Part shown: piece by piece, positions 26,937-37,393 of the stretch | How the letters are laid out: every line of letters begins with the position of its first letter | Position numbering within the stretch: the first letter of the stretch is position 1 | Origin: Comamonadaceae bacterium | Lineage (GTDB): Bacteria; Pseudomonadota; Gammaproteobacteria; Burkholderiales; Burkholderiaceae_C | Direction: 5' to 3' | NCBI GenBank assembly: GCA_947454955.1 | Contig: CANGLW010000013.1 | Coordinates: 1 to 64,000 of the forward strand | Length of the DNA: 64,000 bases | Notes under the pieces: model-generated | Database searches by the model: none | Told to the model about the DNA's origin: nothing | What the model saw: only the letters and a program-made list of their open reading frames with translations | Program-made: the position numbers and the translations under genes

Positions 26937-27782
26937 ATGAGTGATGTGACCTGCCCGGTGAGCATTGAGTTTTTCCCACCCAAGTCGCCTGAAGGCGCGG
27001 AGAAATTACGCCTTGTGCGCCAGGCGCTGTACGCCTTGAAGCCCGAGTTCTGTTCGGTCACTTATGGCGCAGGTGGCTCGACCCAGGACGGCACCTTCAC
27101 CACCGTGCGCGAGATCATGGCCGAGGGCCAAGAAGCGGCCTCGCACATGTCGTGCATCGGTGCAACCAAAGCCAGCATGCGTGCCAATTTGGCGCAGCTC
27201 AAGGCCATGGGTGTGAAGCGCATCGTGGCTTTGCGCGGTGATTTGCCCAGCGGTTATGGTGCCGGCGGCGAGTTCGCCCACGCCAGTGATTTGGTGGCCT
27301 TCATCCGCGAAGAAACCGGGGAAGACTTCCACATCGAGGTGGCGGCTTACCCGGAAATTCACCCTCAGGCCAAATCGCCCGAGGCTGATTTACAGGCCTT
27401 GGTGACCAAGGCCCGTGCGGGCGCGAGCTCCGCCATCACCCAGTATTTTTTCAACTCTGACGCTTACTTCAAGTTTGTGGAAGAGGCCGATGCCAAGGGC
27501 GTGCACATCCCCATCGTGCCGGGCATCATGCCCATCACCAGCTCGACCCAACTCATGCGTTTCTCAGATGCGTGCGGTGCAGAAATTCCGCGTTGGATCC
27601 GCTTGCGCCTGCAAAGTTTTGGCGACGACACCGCGTCCATCAAAGCCTTTGGCCTGGATGTGGTGACCGATTTGTGCGACCAGTTGCGGGTCTGCGGCGT
27701 GCCTGCGCTGCACTTCTACAGCATGAACCAAAGCGCGCCCACACTGGAAATTTGCAAGCGCTTGGGCTTGCTGCCCGCTTAA
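26937..27782 (+). CDS. metF: 5,10-methylenetetrahydrofolate reductase
   Basis: FAD enzyme that makes 5-methyl-THF for remethylation of homocysteine to methionine. 281 residues from ATG 26937, six bases after GGAG; the track start is a GTG at 26919. 'VSIEFFPPKSPEGAEKL' and 'SVTYGAGGSTQDGT' are MetF signatures, and 'ALRGDLP' is the folate-binding region. Together with ahcY it closes the SAM cycle, so control by the SAH riboswitch is sensible if the transcript continues through tlyA. Confidence 0.95.
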   Translation: MSDVTCPVSIEFFPPKSPEGAEKLRLVRQALYALKPEFCSVTYGAGGSTQDGTFTTVREIMAEGQEAASHMSCIGATKASMRANLAQLKAMGVKRIVALRGDLPSGYGAGGEFAHASDLVAFIREETGEDFHIEVAAYPEIHPQAKSPEADLQALVTKARAGASSAITQYFFNSDAYFKFVEEADAKGVHIPIVPGIMPITSSTQLMRFSDACGAEIPRWIRLRLQSFGDDTASIKAFGLDVVTDLCDQLRVCGVPALHFYSMNQSAPTLEICKRLGLLPA

Positions 27783-27797
27783 GTCCTGGCGCCTTAG

Positions 27798-27853
27798 CCG
27801 ACTGAGCTCAGCTGACAGCCTCTCTCCGACTGAGCTCAGCTGACAGCCTCTCT
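27798..27853. repeat. Exact 28-bp tandem duplication between convergent genes
   Basis: Two adjacent identical 28-base units (27798-27825 and 27826-27853), each starting CCGACTGAGCTCAGCTGACA. Each unit contains the palindrome CTGAGCTCAG, so the two copies can pair to form a 10-bp stem. The repeat fills nearly the whole gap between metF and rlmJ stops and may serve as a bidirectional terminator (a short T-run follows). Confidence 0.9.
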
Positions 27854-27854
27854 T

Positions 27855-28733
27855 TTAACCGCCGCTTTCCAGTGTGAAAGCGGCATTGCGGTCCAAGCCC
27901 AGGGCCTTGACCATCTCCGGCAGGGCGGGCTTGAGGGCTTCTTTGAGGGTGTAGGGCGGGTTGATCAAAAACATGCCGCTGGCGGGTAGCCCCGGTCGTT
28001 GGGCTTCACCGGCCACCAAGGTGGTTTTGCTGGACTTGATGGTCAGCGTGGCGTGCAGCCAGGGCTTGCCCAGCTTGTTGGCCAGGGTTTTGAGTTTGCG
28101 CGGCACGTCGTGAGCCTCAGGGCGCGGAATCACCGGGTACCACACCGCGTACGTGCCGGTGGCAAAACGCTTCATGTTGTCGGCCACCATGTCCACCACC
28201 CGAGCGTAGTCGCTCTTGATTTCATAGCTGGGGTCGCACAGCACCAGCGCCCGGCGCGAGGGAGGCGGCAAAAATTTCTTCACGCCTTCAAAACCGTCTT
28301 CGCGAAACACCGCCACTTGCCGGCCGGCATCGAGCTGCTCAACATTGCCGCTCAAGGCTTTGATGTCGGAGGGGTGGATTTCAAACAGTTTTAGGCGGTC
28401 TTGTTGGCGCAACAAGTGCTGGATGATGAAGGGCGAGCCAGGGTAGACGCGGCTTTGGTCGGGCCGGTTGAAGCTGCGGATCACGTCCACATAGTCCTGC
28501 AGGGCGGGGCTTAAGTTGTTGCTTTCCAGCAACTTCAGCACGCCTTCCGAGGCCTCGCCGCTGGTTTGGGCGTAATCGCTGTCCAAACGGTACAGGCCGG
28601 CGCCCGCGTGGGTGTCGATCACCGCGATGGCGGCATCCTTGAGGGCCATGTGCCTGAGGGTGGCGATCAACACAGTGTGTTTGAGCACGTCGGCATGGTT
28701 GCCGGCGTGAAAGGCATGGCGGTAACTGAACAT
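27855..28733 (-). CDS. rlmJ: 23S rRNA (adenine-2030-N6)-methyltransferase
   Basis: 292 residues from ATG 28733 ('MFSYRHAFHAGNHADVLKH', the characteristic RlmJ start); the track start lies seven codons upstream. The 'DPSYE' motif corresponds to the N6-adenine methyltransferase (D/N)PP(Y/F)-type active site, and 'FLINPPYTL' is near the C-terminus. Modifies 23S rRNA during ribosome assembly. Convergent with metF and divergent from rplU. Confidence 0.94.
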   Translation of the reverse strand: MFSYRHAFHAGNHADVLKHTVLIATLRHMALKDAAIAVIDTHAGAGLYRLDSDYAQTSGEASEGVLKLLESNNLSPALQDYVDVIRSFNRPDQSRVYPGSPFIIQHLLRQQDRLKLFEIHPSDIKALSGNVEQLDAGRQVAVFREDGFEGVKKFLPPPSRRALVLCDPSYEIKSDYARVVDMVADNMKRFATGTYAVWYPVIPRPEAHDVPRKLKTLANKLGKPWLHATLTIKSSKTTLVAGEAQRPGLPASGMFLINPPYTLKEALKPALPEMVKALGLDRNAAFTLESGG

Positions 28734-28763
28734 GGGCCTATGGTAACCGCCCACGGCCGCAAA

Positions 28764-28775
28764 ACATGTTAAACT
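28764..28775 (+). promoter_or_regulatory. Possible extended -10 promoter for rplU-rpmA
   Basis: TGTTAAACT fits a TGN extended -10 (TAAACT) about 50 bases before the rplU start; no good -35 was seen. Confidence 0.3.
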
Positions 28776-28825
28776 GTAGGGCTCTGTGGAAATCCGTCCG
28801 CAGAACTCACTGAAAGAGATCTCAC

Positions 28826-29137
28826 ATGTACGCGGTCATAAAAACCGGTGGCAAACAGTATCGTGTTGCTGCTGGCGAAAAAATTAAAGTAGAACAGATT
28901 GCTGCGGACGTAGGCCAAGAGATCGTGATCGACCAAGTTTTGGCAGTCGGCGACGGCGCAGAACTCAAAGTCGGCACGCCCTTGGTTTCCGGCGCTACAG
29001 TCAAAGCCACCATCGTGGCACACGGCAAGCACGACAAAGTGCGCATTTTCAAAATGCGTCGTCGTAAGCACTACCAAAAGCGTCAGGGCCATCGCCAACA
29101 GTTCACCGAACTGCAAATCAGCGCGATTTCCGCCTAA
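28826..29137 (+). CDS. rplU: 50S ribosomal protein L21
   Basis: 103-residue ribosomal protein with the conserved start '[14 protein letters not shown]' and the C-terminal '[14 protein letters not shown]' segment that contacts rRNA. Followed by rpmA and, after a terminator, obgE, the near-universal proteobacterial order. Confidence 0.98.
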   Translation: MYAVIKTGGKQYRVAAGEKIKVEQIAADVGQEIVIDQVLAVGDGAELKVGTPLVSGATVKATIVAHGKHDKVRIFKMRRRKHYQKRQGHRQQFTELQISAISA

Positions 29138-29188
29138 TAACTTTGCGGGGCAGGCAGTGCTTGCCCTCACTTGATTGAGGAAAAGATC

Positions 29189-29446
29189 ATGGCACAGAAA
29201 AAAGGCGGCGGCTCTACGCGAAACGGGCGTGATTCCAAGCCCAAAATGCTCGGTGTGAAGGCTTTCGGCGGTGAATTGATCAGCGCTGGCTCCATCATCG
29301 TTCGTCAACGTGGCACCAAGTTCCACGCTGGCAGCAACGTGGGTATTGGCAAAGACCACACCCTGTTTGCGCTGGTGGACGGCCACGTGTCATTCGCTGT
29401 CAAAGGCGCGATGAACAAGCACACGGTGAACGTGACAGCGGCCTAA
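29189..29446 (+). CDS. rpmA: 50S ribosomal protein L27
   Basis: 85 residues starting '[16 protein letters not shown]', the flexible N-terminal tail that reaches the peptidyl transferase centre. The start at 29189 is preferred over the track's 29171 because GAGGAAAAG precedes it at the right distance. It forms a unit with rplU. Confidence 0.98.
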   Translation: MAQKKGGGSTRNGRDSKPKMLGVKAFGGELISAGSIIVRQRGTKFHAGSNVGIGKDHTLFALVDGHVSFAVKGAMNKHTVNVTAA

Positions 29447-29471
29447 GCCGTCTTGCACTTCCCCTGAAAGA

Positions 29472-29497
29472 CCCTGCGCTGTCGCGCGGGGTTTTTC
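29472..29497 (+). terminator. Intrinsic terminator after rpmA
   Basis: CCCTGCGC-TGTC-GCGCGGGG followed by five T. A TATAAC (29501-29506) just after it may be the -10 of obgE. Confidence 0.8.
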
Positions 29498-29511
29498 GTT
29501 TATAACGCTAG

Positions 29512-30654
<1,143 letters not shown>

Positions 30655-30712
30655 CCACTCCTGAATCTATAGCTGCAGCCCTAAGCTGCACAAGGCCCAG
30701 AACCCCAAAACC

Positions 30713-31843
30713 ATGAAAAGCTCTGAGACCGTGTTGCGCGATGCGCGCCGTATCGTGATCAAGGTGGGCTCCAGTTTGGTGACCAACGAAGGCCGCGGCT
30801 TGGACGAGGCCGCCATCCGTGAATGGTGCCGCCAGATGGCGGAGCTGGTGCGCCAGGGCCGCGAGGTCATCATGGTTTCCAGCGGCGCGATTGCCGAGGG
30901 CATGAAGCGCTTAGGCTGGACCACCCGGCCCCAAGAAATTCACGAACTGCAAGCCGCTGCTGCGGTGGGCCAAATGGGCTTGGCGCAGATGTACGAAACC
31001 CAGCTGCGCGCCCAAGGCTTGGGCAGCGCGCAGGTGTTGCTGACCCATGCTGATTTGGCTGACCGCGAACGTTATTTGAACGCGCGCTCCACGCTACTGA
31101 CCTTGCTCAAACTCGGTGTGGTGCCGGTCATCAACGAGAACGACACGGTGGTCAACGACGAGATCAAGTTCGGCGACAACGACACCTTGGGTGCCCTGGT
31201 GGCCAACTTGGTGGAGGCCGACGCGCTCATCATCCTCACCGACCAACAGGGCCTCTACACCGCCGACCCGCGCAAAGACCCCGCTGCGCAGTTTGTGCAC
31301 GAAGGCCGTGCGGGCGACCCGGCTTTGGAGGCCATGGCCGGTGGTGCCGGCTCCAGCCTGGGGCGCGGTGGCATGATCACAAAAATTCTGGCGGCCAAGC
31401 GCGCTGCAGGTTCGGGCGCCTCCACCGTGATTGCCTGGGGCCGCGAGACCGACGCTTTGTTGCGGCTCGCCCAGGGCCAGGCCATTGGCACCTTGCTGGT
31501 GGCGCAAACCGCCAAGAACGCCGCGCGCAAGCAATGGATGGTCGACCACCTGCAGCTCAAAGGCGCGGTGGTGGTGGACGCTGGCGCGGTGAAGAAATTG
31601 CGCGACGAAGGCAAAAGCCTGCTGCCCATCGGCATGGTGGCGGTGGACGGCAATTTCTCGCGTGGCGATGTGATCGCGGTGCGCGATGAAGCCGGTGTTG
31701 AAATTGCCCGCGGCCTGGCCAATTACGCCAGCGCCGAGGCGCGGCTCTTGTGCCGCAAATCGTCGGTCGAGTTCGAGAGCCTCTTGGGCTACATGGCCGA
31801 GCCCGAGATGCTGCACCGCGACAACCTGGTGCTCAGCCGCTGA
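30713..31843 (+). CDS. proB: Glutamate 5-kinase
   Basis: First step of proline synthesis, phosphorylating glutamate. 376 residues: an N-terminal amino-acid kinase domain ('[14 protein letters not shown]', 'INENDTVV', '[21 protein letters not shown]') and a C-terminal PUA domain from about residue 280. proA is not adjacent. The obgE-proB order followed by rppH/proS is standard in Burkholderiales. Confidence 0.97.
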   Translation: MKSSETVLRDARRIVIKVGSSLVTNEGRGLDEAAIREWCRQMAELVRQGREVIMVSSGAIAEGMKRLGWTTRPQEIHELQAAAAVGQMGLAQMYETQLRAQGLGSAQVLLTHADLADRERYLNARSTLLTLLKLGVVPVINENDTVVNDEIKFGDNDTLGALVANLVEADALIILTDQQGLYTADPRKDPAAQFVHEGRAGDPALEAMAGGAGSSLGRGGMITKILAAKRAAGSGASTVIAWGRETDALLRLAQGQAIGTLLVAQTAKNAARKQWMVDHLQLKGAVVVDAGAVKKLRDEGKSLLPIGMVAVDGNFSRGDVIAVRDEAGVEIARGLANYASAEARLLCRKSSVEFESLLGYMAEPEMLHRDNLVLSR

Positions 31844-31850
31844 AGAAGCG

Positions 31851-32471
31851 TCAGGCCTGCTCGGGTTGATCGGGTTGACCGATCACGCTGTTTTGCGGGT
31901 CGGGGTCAAAGCTCGCACCAGGCGGCAGGGCCATGTGGCTGTTGCGTTCCATGGCTTCGTTGCGGGGTGAGGGGCGCATGTAACGGCCCCGATGCTCGCC
32001 GCGTGGCAGGTAGCGCGAGAGTTCGGTGAGCGCCATCTCGTACACGCCGCGTTTGAACTCCACCACCATGTCCAGCGGCACCCAGTAATCGTTCCAACGC
32101 CAGGCGTCGAACTCGGGGTGGTCGGTGGCGCGCAGGTTCAAGTCCCAGTCTTGCCCCACCAACTGAAGCAAAAACCAGATCTGTTTCTGACCTTTGTAGT
32201 GGCCGCGCGCATCCCTGCGGATGTAGCGGTCCGGCACCTCGTAGCGCAACCAGTCGCGGGTGCGGGCCACAATACGCACATGCTCGGGCTGTAGCCCGAC
32301 TTCCTCACCGAGTTCGCGGTACATGGCTTGCTCGGGGGTCTCACCCCGGTCAATGCCACCCTGCGGAAACTGCCAGGAGTGGGTGCGTATGCGTTTGCCC
32401 CAGAACACCTGATTTTTCTGGTTCAGCAAAACGATGCCGACGTTAGGCCGAAAGCCATCACGGTCGAGCAT
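31851..32471 (-). CDS. rppH: RNA pyrophosphohydrolase
   Basis: Nudix hydrolase that removes pyrophosphate from mRNA 5' ends, triggering RNase E decay. Start ATG 32471 gives '[17 protein letters not shown]', the conserved RppH start; the track begins at an upstream TTG. The Nudix box is '[22 protein letters not shown]'-like and complete. 206 residues, longer than the E. coli protein because of a hydrophilic C-terminal tail. Convergent with proB, divergent from proS. Confidence 0.95.
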   Translation of the reverse strand: MLDRDGFRPNVGIVLLNQKNQVFWGKRIRTHSWQFPQGGIDRGETPEQAMYRELGEEVGLQPEHVRIVARTRDWLRYEVPDRYIRRDARGHYKGQKQIWFLLQLVGQDWDLNLRATDHPEFDAWRWNDYWVPLDMVVEFKRGVYEMALTELSRYLPRGEHRGRYMRPSPRNEAMERNSHMALPPGASFDPDPQNSVIGQPDQPEQA

Positions 32472-32501
32472 AATCAAACCTCAAATTTTTAAACTGAATC
32501 C

Positions 32502-32529
32502 ATTATGCACGGCGCAGGCGCGGCATCAA
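32502..32529 (-). promoter_or_regulatory. Predicted promoter of rppH
   Basis: On the minus strand TTGATG (complement of 32524-32529) and CATAAT (complement of 32502-32507) are separated by 16 bases. An inverted repeat GCATAAT/ATTATGC (32468-32474 and 32502-32508) links this -10 to the rppH start codon. Confidence 0.45.
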
Positions 32530-32607
32530 GGGCAAGACCCTGTGATCGCTGTGGGAGCGCTCTTGTATTCCCTGATTTTTTGACCCAACCGCGGTGCCAT
32601 TGCGCTC

Positions 32608-34353
32608 ATGAAAGCATCTCAATTCCTCGTCTCCACCCTCAAAGAAGCCCCGGCCGATGCCGAGGTGGTCAGCCACAAACTCATGATGCGCGCGGGCATG
32701 ATCAAAAAGCTCGGCGCTGGCATTTACAACTACATGCCCATGGGCTTGCGTGTGATCCGCAAGGTCGAAGCCATCGTGCGCGAAGAGATGAACCGCGCAG
32801 GCGCCATCGAGCTCACCATGCCGGTGGTGCAACCCGCTGAGCTGTGGCAAGAGACCGGTCGCTTTGAGAAGATGGGGCCGGAGTTGCTGCGCATCAAAGA
32901 CCGGCATGACCGCGACTTTGTGATTCAGCCCACCAGCGAAGAGGTGGTGACCGACATCGCGCGCCAGGAAATCAAAAGCTACAAACAGTTGCCGAAAAAT
33001 TTCTACCAAATCCAAACCAAATTCCGCGATGAGCGTCGTCCCCGTTTTGGTTTGATGCGCGGTCGTGAGTTCATCATGAAAGACGCCTACAGCTTCGACC
33101 GCGACGCCGACAGCGCCAAGGCCAGCTACCAGGTGATGGCGCAGGCTTATCGACGCATCTTCGACCGCTTTGGCCTGACCTACCGCGCCGTCGCCGCCGA
33201 CTCTGGCGCCATCGGTGGCGACCTGAGCGAAGAGTTCCAGGTGATTGCCGCCACCGGCGAAGACGCCATCATTTACTGCCCCAGCAGCAACTACGCGGCC
33301 AACATTGAAAAAGCCGAAGCCTTGGCGCCCCAACAGCCGCGCCCTGCTTCGCATGAAACCATGGCCCGCGTGCCCACACCGGGCAAAACCACCTGCGAAG
33401 ACGTGGCTGCTTTGCTGGGCTTGCCGCTGAGCCGCACGGTCAAGTCCATCGTGCTGGCCACCGACCAGACCAACGACAAGGGCGAGATCGTCAAGACCAC
33501 CGTCATCTTGTTGCTGCTGCGTGGCGACCATGAGATGAACGAGGTCAAGGTCGGCAAGCTGCCGCTGTTTGCCCACGGTCTGCGCTTTGCCAACCTGGTG
33601 GAAATTGAGGCCCACTTCGGCTGCCAGCCTGGTTACTTGGGCCCTGTGCAGCTCAAGCAGCCGCTGACCGTGGTGGCCGACCGTGATGTGGCGGTGATGG
33701 CTGATTTTGTGTGTGGTGCCAATGAAGTGGACGCTCACTTAACCGGCGTGAATTGGGGTCGCGATTTGCCCGAGCCCACCCTGGTGGCCGACATCCGTAA
33801 TGTGGTGGATGGTGACCTCTCGCCCGACGGCCAAGGCACCTTGTCGATCGAGCGCGGCATTGAGGTTGGCCATGTGTTTTACCTGGGCACCAAATATTCC
33901 AAAGCCATGAACGCCACGTTTTTGGACGACAACGGCAAGCCTCAGTTCATGGAAATGGGCTGTTACGGCATCGGCGTGACCCGCTTGCCAGCCGCGGCCA
34001 TCGAGCAAAACCACGACGAGCGCGGCATCATCTGGCCCGACGCGATTGCGCCTTTCACCTTGGTGATTTGCATGGTCAGCCCCGAGCGTTCGCCCGAGGT
34101 CAAAGCCGCTGGCGACAAACTCTACGCTGAGCTGCTGGCTGCGGGTGTGGACGTGATGCTGGACGACCGCGGCGAGCGCCCCGGCGCCATGTTTGCCGAC
34201 TGGGAACTCATCGGTGTGCCGCACCGTGTGACGATTGGCGACCGCGCGCTCAAAGAAGGCCAAGTGGAATACCAACACCGCCGTGACGCAGCCGCCACCA
34301 AAGTGCCCGTGGCTGAGGCCTTGGCGTTTGTGATGGGTCGACTCAAGGCCTGA
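32608..34353 (+). CDS. proS: Prolyl-tRNA synthetase
   Basis: Class II synthetase, 581 residues, prokaryote-type with the YbaK-like editing insertion between motifs 2 and 3 (about residues 225-405, '[21 protein letters not shown]'). '[20 protein letters not shown]' holds motif 2, and '[17 protein letters not shown]' is near motif 3. A C-terminal anticodon-binding domain follows. Divergent from rppH. Confidence 0.97.
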   Translation: MKASQFLVSTLKEAPADAEVVSHKLMMRAGMIKKLGAGIYNYMPMGLRVIRKVEAIVREEMNRAGAIELTMPVVQPAELWQETGRFEKMGPELLRIKDRHDRDFVIQPTSEEVVTDIARQEIKSYKQLPKNFYQIQTKFRDERRPRFGLMRGREFIMKDAYSFDRDADSAKASYQVMAQAYRRIFDRFGLTYRAVAADSGAIGGDLSEEFQVIAATGEDAIIYCPSSNYAANIEKAEALAPQQPRPASHETMARVPTPGKTTCEDVAALLGLPLSRTVKSIVLATDQTNDKGEIVKTTVILLLLRGDHEMNEVKVGKLPLFAHGLRFANLVEIEAHFGCQPGYLGPVQLKQPLTVVADRDVAVMADFVCGANEVDAHLTGVNWGRDLPEPTLVADIRNVVDGDLSPDGQGTLSIERGIEVGHVFYLGTKYSKAMNATFLDDNGKPQFMEMGCYGIGVTRLPAAAIEQNHDERGIIWPDAIAPFTLVICMVSPERSPEVKAAGDKLYAELLAAGVDVMLDDRGERPGAMFADWELIGVPHRVTIGDRALKEGQVEYQHRRDAAATKVPVAEALAFVMGRLKA

Positions 34354-34396
34354 GTGGTGCCATTTTCAGCCTCATTCGCTGGTTGATCGCCAGTCC

Positions 34397-35026
34397 ATGA
34401 AGCGTCGACAATTCCAAAGCCTTTTAGGCGGCCAAGCCTTGCTGGTTGGTCTTGGATTGCTCTTTTTTTCAGAGCAAGCCCGGGCAGGCCGTCAGCTCGA
34501 AGAACCTTTGGCTGATGCGGTGCGCTCGGCCCTGAGTGCGGCCATCAACAACGACGCGCCCCCCACGCCCGAGTTCAACACCGAGCAAGCGCAACAAGCT
34601 TTTGCACGTTGGCTCGGCGCCATGGACGAGCGGCTGCGGCTGCACAAACCCGACCCGCAAGTGCGCCAAGAATTTTTAAGCACCCTGTGGTACGAGGCCA
34701 AGCGCGCGGGCTTGGAGCCTTCGCTGGTGCTGGGGCTGATTCAGGTGGAGAGCAATTTCCGCAAGTTTGCGGTGTCAAGCGCCGGGGCGCGAGGCTACAT
34801 GCAGGTCATGCCGTTTTGGGTGCGGCAAATTGGCGATGCCGACCACAGCAAGCTGTTTCACATGCAAACCAATTTGCGTTTTGGTTGTGTGATTTTGCGG
34901 CACTACCTGGAGCGCGAGCAGGGCGATGTGTTCATGGCCCTGGGGCGCTACAACGGTTCGCGTGGCAAGCCCGATTACCCGCGTGCGGTGCTGGCGGCGC
35001 AGCGCCGCTGGCAGCACCGAGACTGA
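34397..35026 (+). CDS. Lytic transglycosylase (SLT domain)
   Basis: 209-residue exported peptidoglycan-cleaving enzyme. The N-terminus has a signal peptide (hydrophobic residues ~12-25, likely cleavage after ARA). The SLT domain shows the catalytic Glu in 'LIQVESNFRKFAVSSAGARGYMQV' and a later 'ALGRYNGSRG'. Probably made together with proS, 43 bases upstream; no clear terminator lies between. Confidence 0.9.
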   Translation: MKRRQFQSLLGGQALLVGLGLLFFSEQARAGRQLEEPLADAVRSALSAAINNDAPPTPEFNTEQAQQAFARWLGAMDERLRLHKPDPQVRQEFLSTLWYEAKRAGLEPSLVLGLIQVESNFRKFAVSSAGARGYMQVMPFWVRQIGDADHSKLFHMQTNLRFGCVILRHYLEREQGDVFMALGRYNGSRGKPDYPRAVLAAQRRWQHRD

Positions 35027-35035
35027 AACGGCGTT

Positions 35036-35356
35036 TTATTCGCCGGTGCCCAGCACTTGCTTGAGCTCACCGGATTCGAACATCTCCATCATGATGTCCG
35101 AGCCACCAATGAACTCGCCCTTGACGTAGAGCTGAGGGATGGTGGGCCAGTTGCTGTATTCCTTGATGCCCTGACGGATTTCCTGGTCGTCCAGCACGTT
35201 CACGGTTTTCACAGTTTTGGTGTCCACGCCGCAGGCTTTGAGCACCTGGATGGCGCGGCCGGAAAAACCGCACATGGGAAAGCTCGCGTTGCCCTTCATG
35301 AACAACAGGATGTCATTGGTCTTAACGAGTTCGTCGATGCGTTGTTGGGTGTCCAT
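35036..35356 (-). CDS. grxD: Monothiol glutaredoxin Grx4
   Basis: 106-residue CGFS-type glutaredoxin (active Cys29 in PMCGFSG) that binds or transfers [2Fe-2S] clusters with glutathione. Stop of the lytic transglycosylase and stop of grxD converge within ten bases. Located just downstream of prmC on the same strand. Confidence 0.96.
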   Translation of the reverse strand: MDTQQRIDELVKTNDILLFMKGNASFPMCGFSGRAIQVLKACGVDTKTVKTVNVLDDQEIRQGIKEYSNWPTIPQLYVKGEFIGGSDIMMEMFESGELKQVLGTGE

Positions 35357-35387
35357 CTGAGGTGTCCTTGCAAAAATCTATGCGCAA

Positions 35388-36239
35388 TTATGTCAATTTA
35401 GGCCGTTGCGCGCCGCTGCAGCGTGCAATGCCAGCCAAATCTGGACGGCTTTGCACCTGGGTAAACCCTGCTTTTTGCAGCAAGACGCAGACCGCCGGCG
35501 CCTGGTCGTGGCCGTGCTCCAGCAACAACCAACCCCCGGGTTGTAGCCGCTCCATGGCCTGCTCAATGATCAGCCGCAGGTCTTTGAGCCCGTCCAAGCC
35601 TGAGGCCAGGGCGTTGAGGGGCTCGTGGTGCAGCTGGCTCAAATGCGGATCGCCCGCGGCGATGTAGGGCGGGTTGGAGACGATCACATCGAAGGTTTCA
35701 CTCACCCCGGTCAGCCAAGGGCCATGTCGAAACGCCACCTCCAGGTTCAAACGCTGCGCGTTCAAGCGCGCCACGTCCAGGGCTTCGGGGCTGATGTCGA
35801 TGGCCGTCATGTGGATGGCCGGTCGCTCTTTTTTCAGCGCCAGGGCAATCGCCCCGCTGCCGGTGCCCAAATCTGCGACCTTCAGAGTCTGGTCTGGCGC
35901 GATGAGTTGCAAGGCCCACTCCACCAGAATTTCGGTGTCGGGTCGTGGGTCTAAGACGCGTGCGTCCACCCGCAGGTTCAAGCCAAAAAATTCTTTCTCA
36001 CCGGTGATGTAGGCCACCGGTTCTTGGTGCAAGCGGCGTTGCACCAGCGCCTCAAAACGCGCAGCGGCCTCATGGCCCAGCAGGTCGGTGCTGTGCAAAG
36101 CCAACCAGGCGCGGTCATGCACCGGGCGTTCTAACGCGTGCAGCATCAGCATTTGCGCATCGATGCGAGCCAAGCCGCGGGCCATCGCCTGTTGCAAGGT
36201 GGCTTCGAGCAGGGTGGTGCCTAAAGAGGTGGTGTTCAT
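35388..36239 (-). CDS. prmC: Release factor glutamine methyltransferase
   Basis: SAM enzyme that methylates the GGQ glutamine of RF1/RF2. 283 residues from ATG 36239; the track's 104-residue N-terminal extension lies inside prfA. Motifs: '[18 protein letters not shown]' (SAM) and 'SNPPYIA' (active site). The start overlaps the prfA stop (ATGA), so enzyme and substrate are translationally coupled. Confidence 0.96.
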   Translation of the reverse strand: MNTTSLGTTLLEATLQQAMARGLARIDAQMLMLHALERPVHDRAWLALHSTDLLGHEAAARFEALVQRRLHQEPVAYITGEKEFFGLNLRVDARVLDPRPDTEILVEWALQLIAPDQTLKVADLGTGSGAIALALKKERPAIHMTAIDISPEALDVARLNAQRLNLEVAFRHGPWLTGVSETFDVIVSNPPYIAAGDPHLSQLHHEPLNALASGLDGLKDLRLIIEQAMERLQPGGWLLLEHGHDQAPAVCVLLQKAGFTQVQSRPDLAGIARCSGAQRPKLT

Positions 36240-37324
36240 GCGCCTACCTCCAATTCGGCCAATTGCTCGGCTTCTTGAGCGCTGCGCAAGGCGCCCACCA
36301 CCTCGTCCAAGTCGCCTTCCATGATGGCCAGCAATTTGTAGAGCGTGAGGTTGATGCGGTGGTCGGTCAGCCGCCCCTGCGGGAAGTTGTAGGTGCGAAT
36401 GCGGTCGCTGCGGTCCCCACTGCCCACCAGACCTTTGCGCAGGGCCGCTTCTTTGGCCGCGCGTTCGCTGCGTTCTTTTTCTTGAATGCGCGCTTGCAGC
36501 ACTTGCAAGGCCTTGGCTTTGTTGCTGTGCTGGCTGCGCCCGTCCTGGCATTCGGCCACGATGCCGGTGGGCAGGTGCACCACCCGCACGGCCGAGTCGG
36601 TTTTGTTGATGTGCTGCCCGCCCGCACCACTGGCGCGAAAGGTGTCGATGCGCAAGTCCGCCGGGTTGAGCTTGATGGCCTCGGCCTCGTCAGGCTCGGG
36701 CATCACCGCCACCGTGCAGGCGCTGGTGTGGATGCGCCCCTGGGTTTCGGTGGCCGGGACACGCTGCACCCGGTGCCCGCCCGATTCGAATTTCAGTTCG
36801 CCATACACCCGCTCGCCCTCGATGCGCAGCACCACCTCTTTGTAGCCACCCACCTCACCGGGCGATTCGCTCACCAGCTCGGTGCGCCAGCCGCGTTGCT
36901 CGGCGTAGCGGCTGTACATGCGCAGCAAATCGCCGGCGAACAGGGCCGACTCGTCGCCCCCGGTGCCCGCGCGTATTTCCACAAATGCGTTGCGCGCATC
37001 GTCGGGGTCTTTGGGCAGCAGCAGACGCTGCAGCTCGTCTTCAAGTTTGGTGAGTTCAGCTTGGCAGGTGGCCAATTCTTCTTGTGCCATCTCGCGCATC
37101 TCGGCGTCATCGCCGGTCAGCATTTCTTGCGCACTTTGGGCATCAGCTTCGGTTTGCAAATAACGCGCATAGCGCCCCGCAATTTGCGTGACCTCGGCGT
37201 GTTCGCGCGAGAGGGCGAGGAACTGCGTCATGTCGGCCATGATGTCTTCGCGCGAAAGCAAGAACTCCAGCTCTTGCAAACGCAAGGCGTATTTCTCGAG
37301 TTGCTGACGCAAAAATGGTTTCAT
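36236..37324 (-). CDS. prfA: Peptide chain release factor 1
   Basis: 362-residue factor that reads UAA/UAG. '[15 protein letters not shown]' carries the peptidyl-hydrolysis GGQ, and the tripeptide PAT in '[10 protein letters not shown]' is the RF1-type stop recognition motif. Upstream is hemA, downstream prmC, the common hemA-prfA-prmC order. Confidence 0.98.
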   Translation of the reverse strand: MKPFLRQQLEKYALRLQELEFLLSREDIMADMTQFLALSREHAEVTQIAGRYARYLQTEADAQSAQEMLTGDDAEMREMAQEELATCQAELTKLEDELQRLLLPKDPDDARNAFVEIRAGTGGDESALFAGDLLRMYSRYAEQRGWRTELVSESPGEVGGYKEVVLRIEGERVYGELKFESGGHRVQRVPATETQGRIHTSACTVAVMPEPDEAEAIKLNPADLRIDTFRASGAGGQHINKTDSAVRVVHLPTGIVAECQDGRSQHSNKAKALQVLQARIQEKERSERAAKEAALRKGLVGSGDRSDRIRTYNFPQGRLTDHRINLTLYKLLAIMEGDLDEVVGALRSAQEAEQLAELEVGA

Positions 37325-37372
37325 GGCTCAGAATATTTTGTTACCTGGGGCCAGGCGCAATGGGCCTGGGGT

Positions 37373-37389
37373 GCTACTGAAAAAGTAGC
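37373..37389. repeat. 17-bp dyad element between hemA and prfA
   Basis: GCTACTGAAAAAGTAGC, with a perfect 6-bp stem (GCTACT/AGTAGC). It sits four bases beyond the hemA stop and about 50 bases before prfA (both on the minus strand), next to a CCAGGC/GCCTGG hairpin (37351-37369). Confidence 0.6.
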
Positions 37390-37393
37390 GAGG

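Noticed and set aside
27798-27853. CRISPR-like repeat
   Set aside because: The two 28-base copies are directly adjacent with no spacer, and no cas genes are present.
30667-30690. Repeat-like TATAGCTGCAGCCCTAAGCTGC before proB as another 17-bp dyad
   Set aside because: The spacing is 15 and the core is not A-rich, so it does not fit the family.
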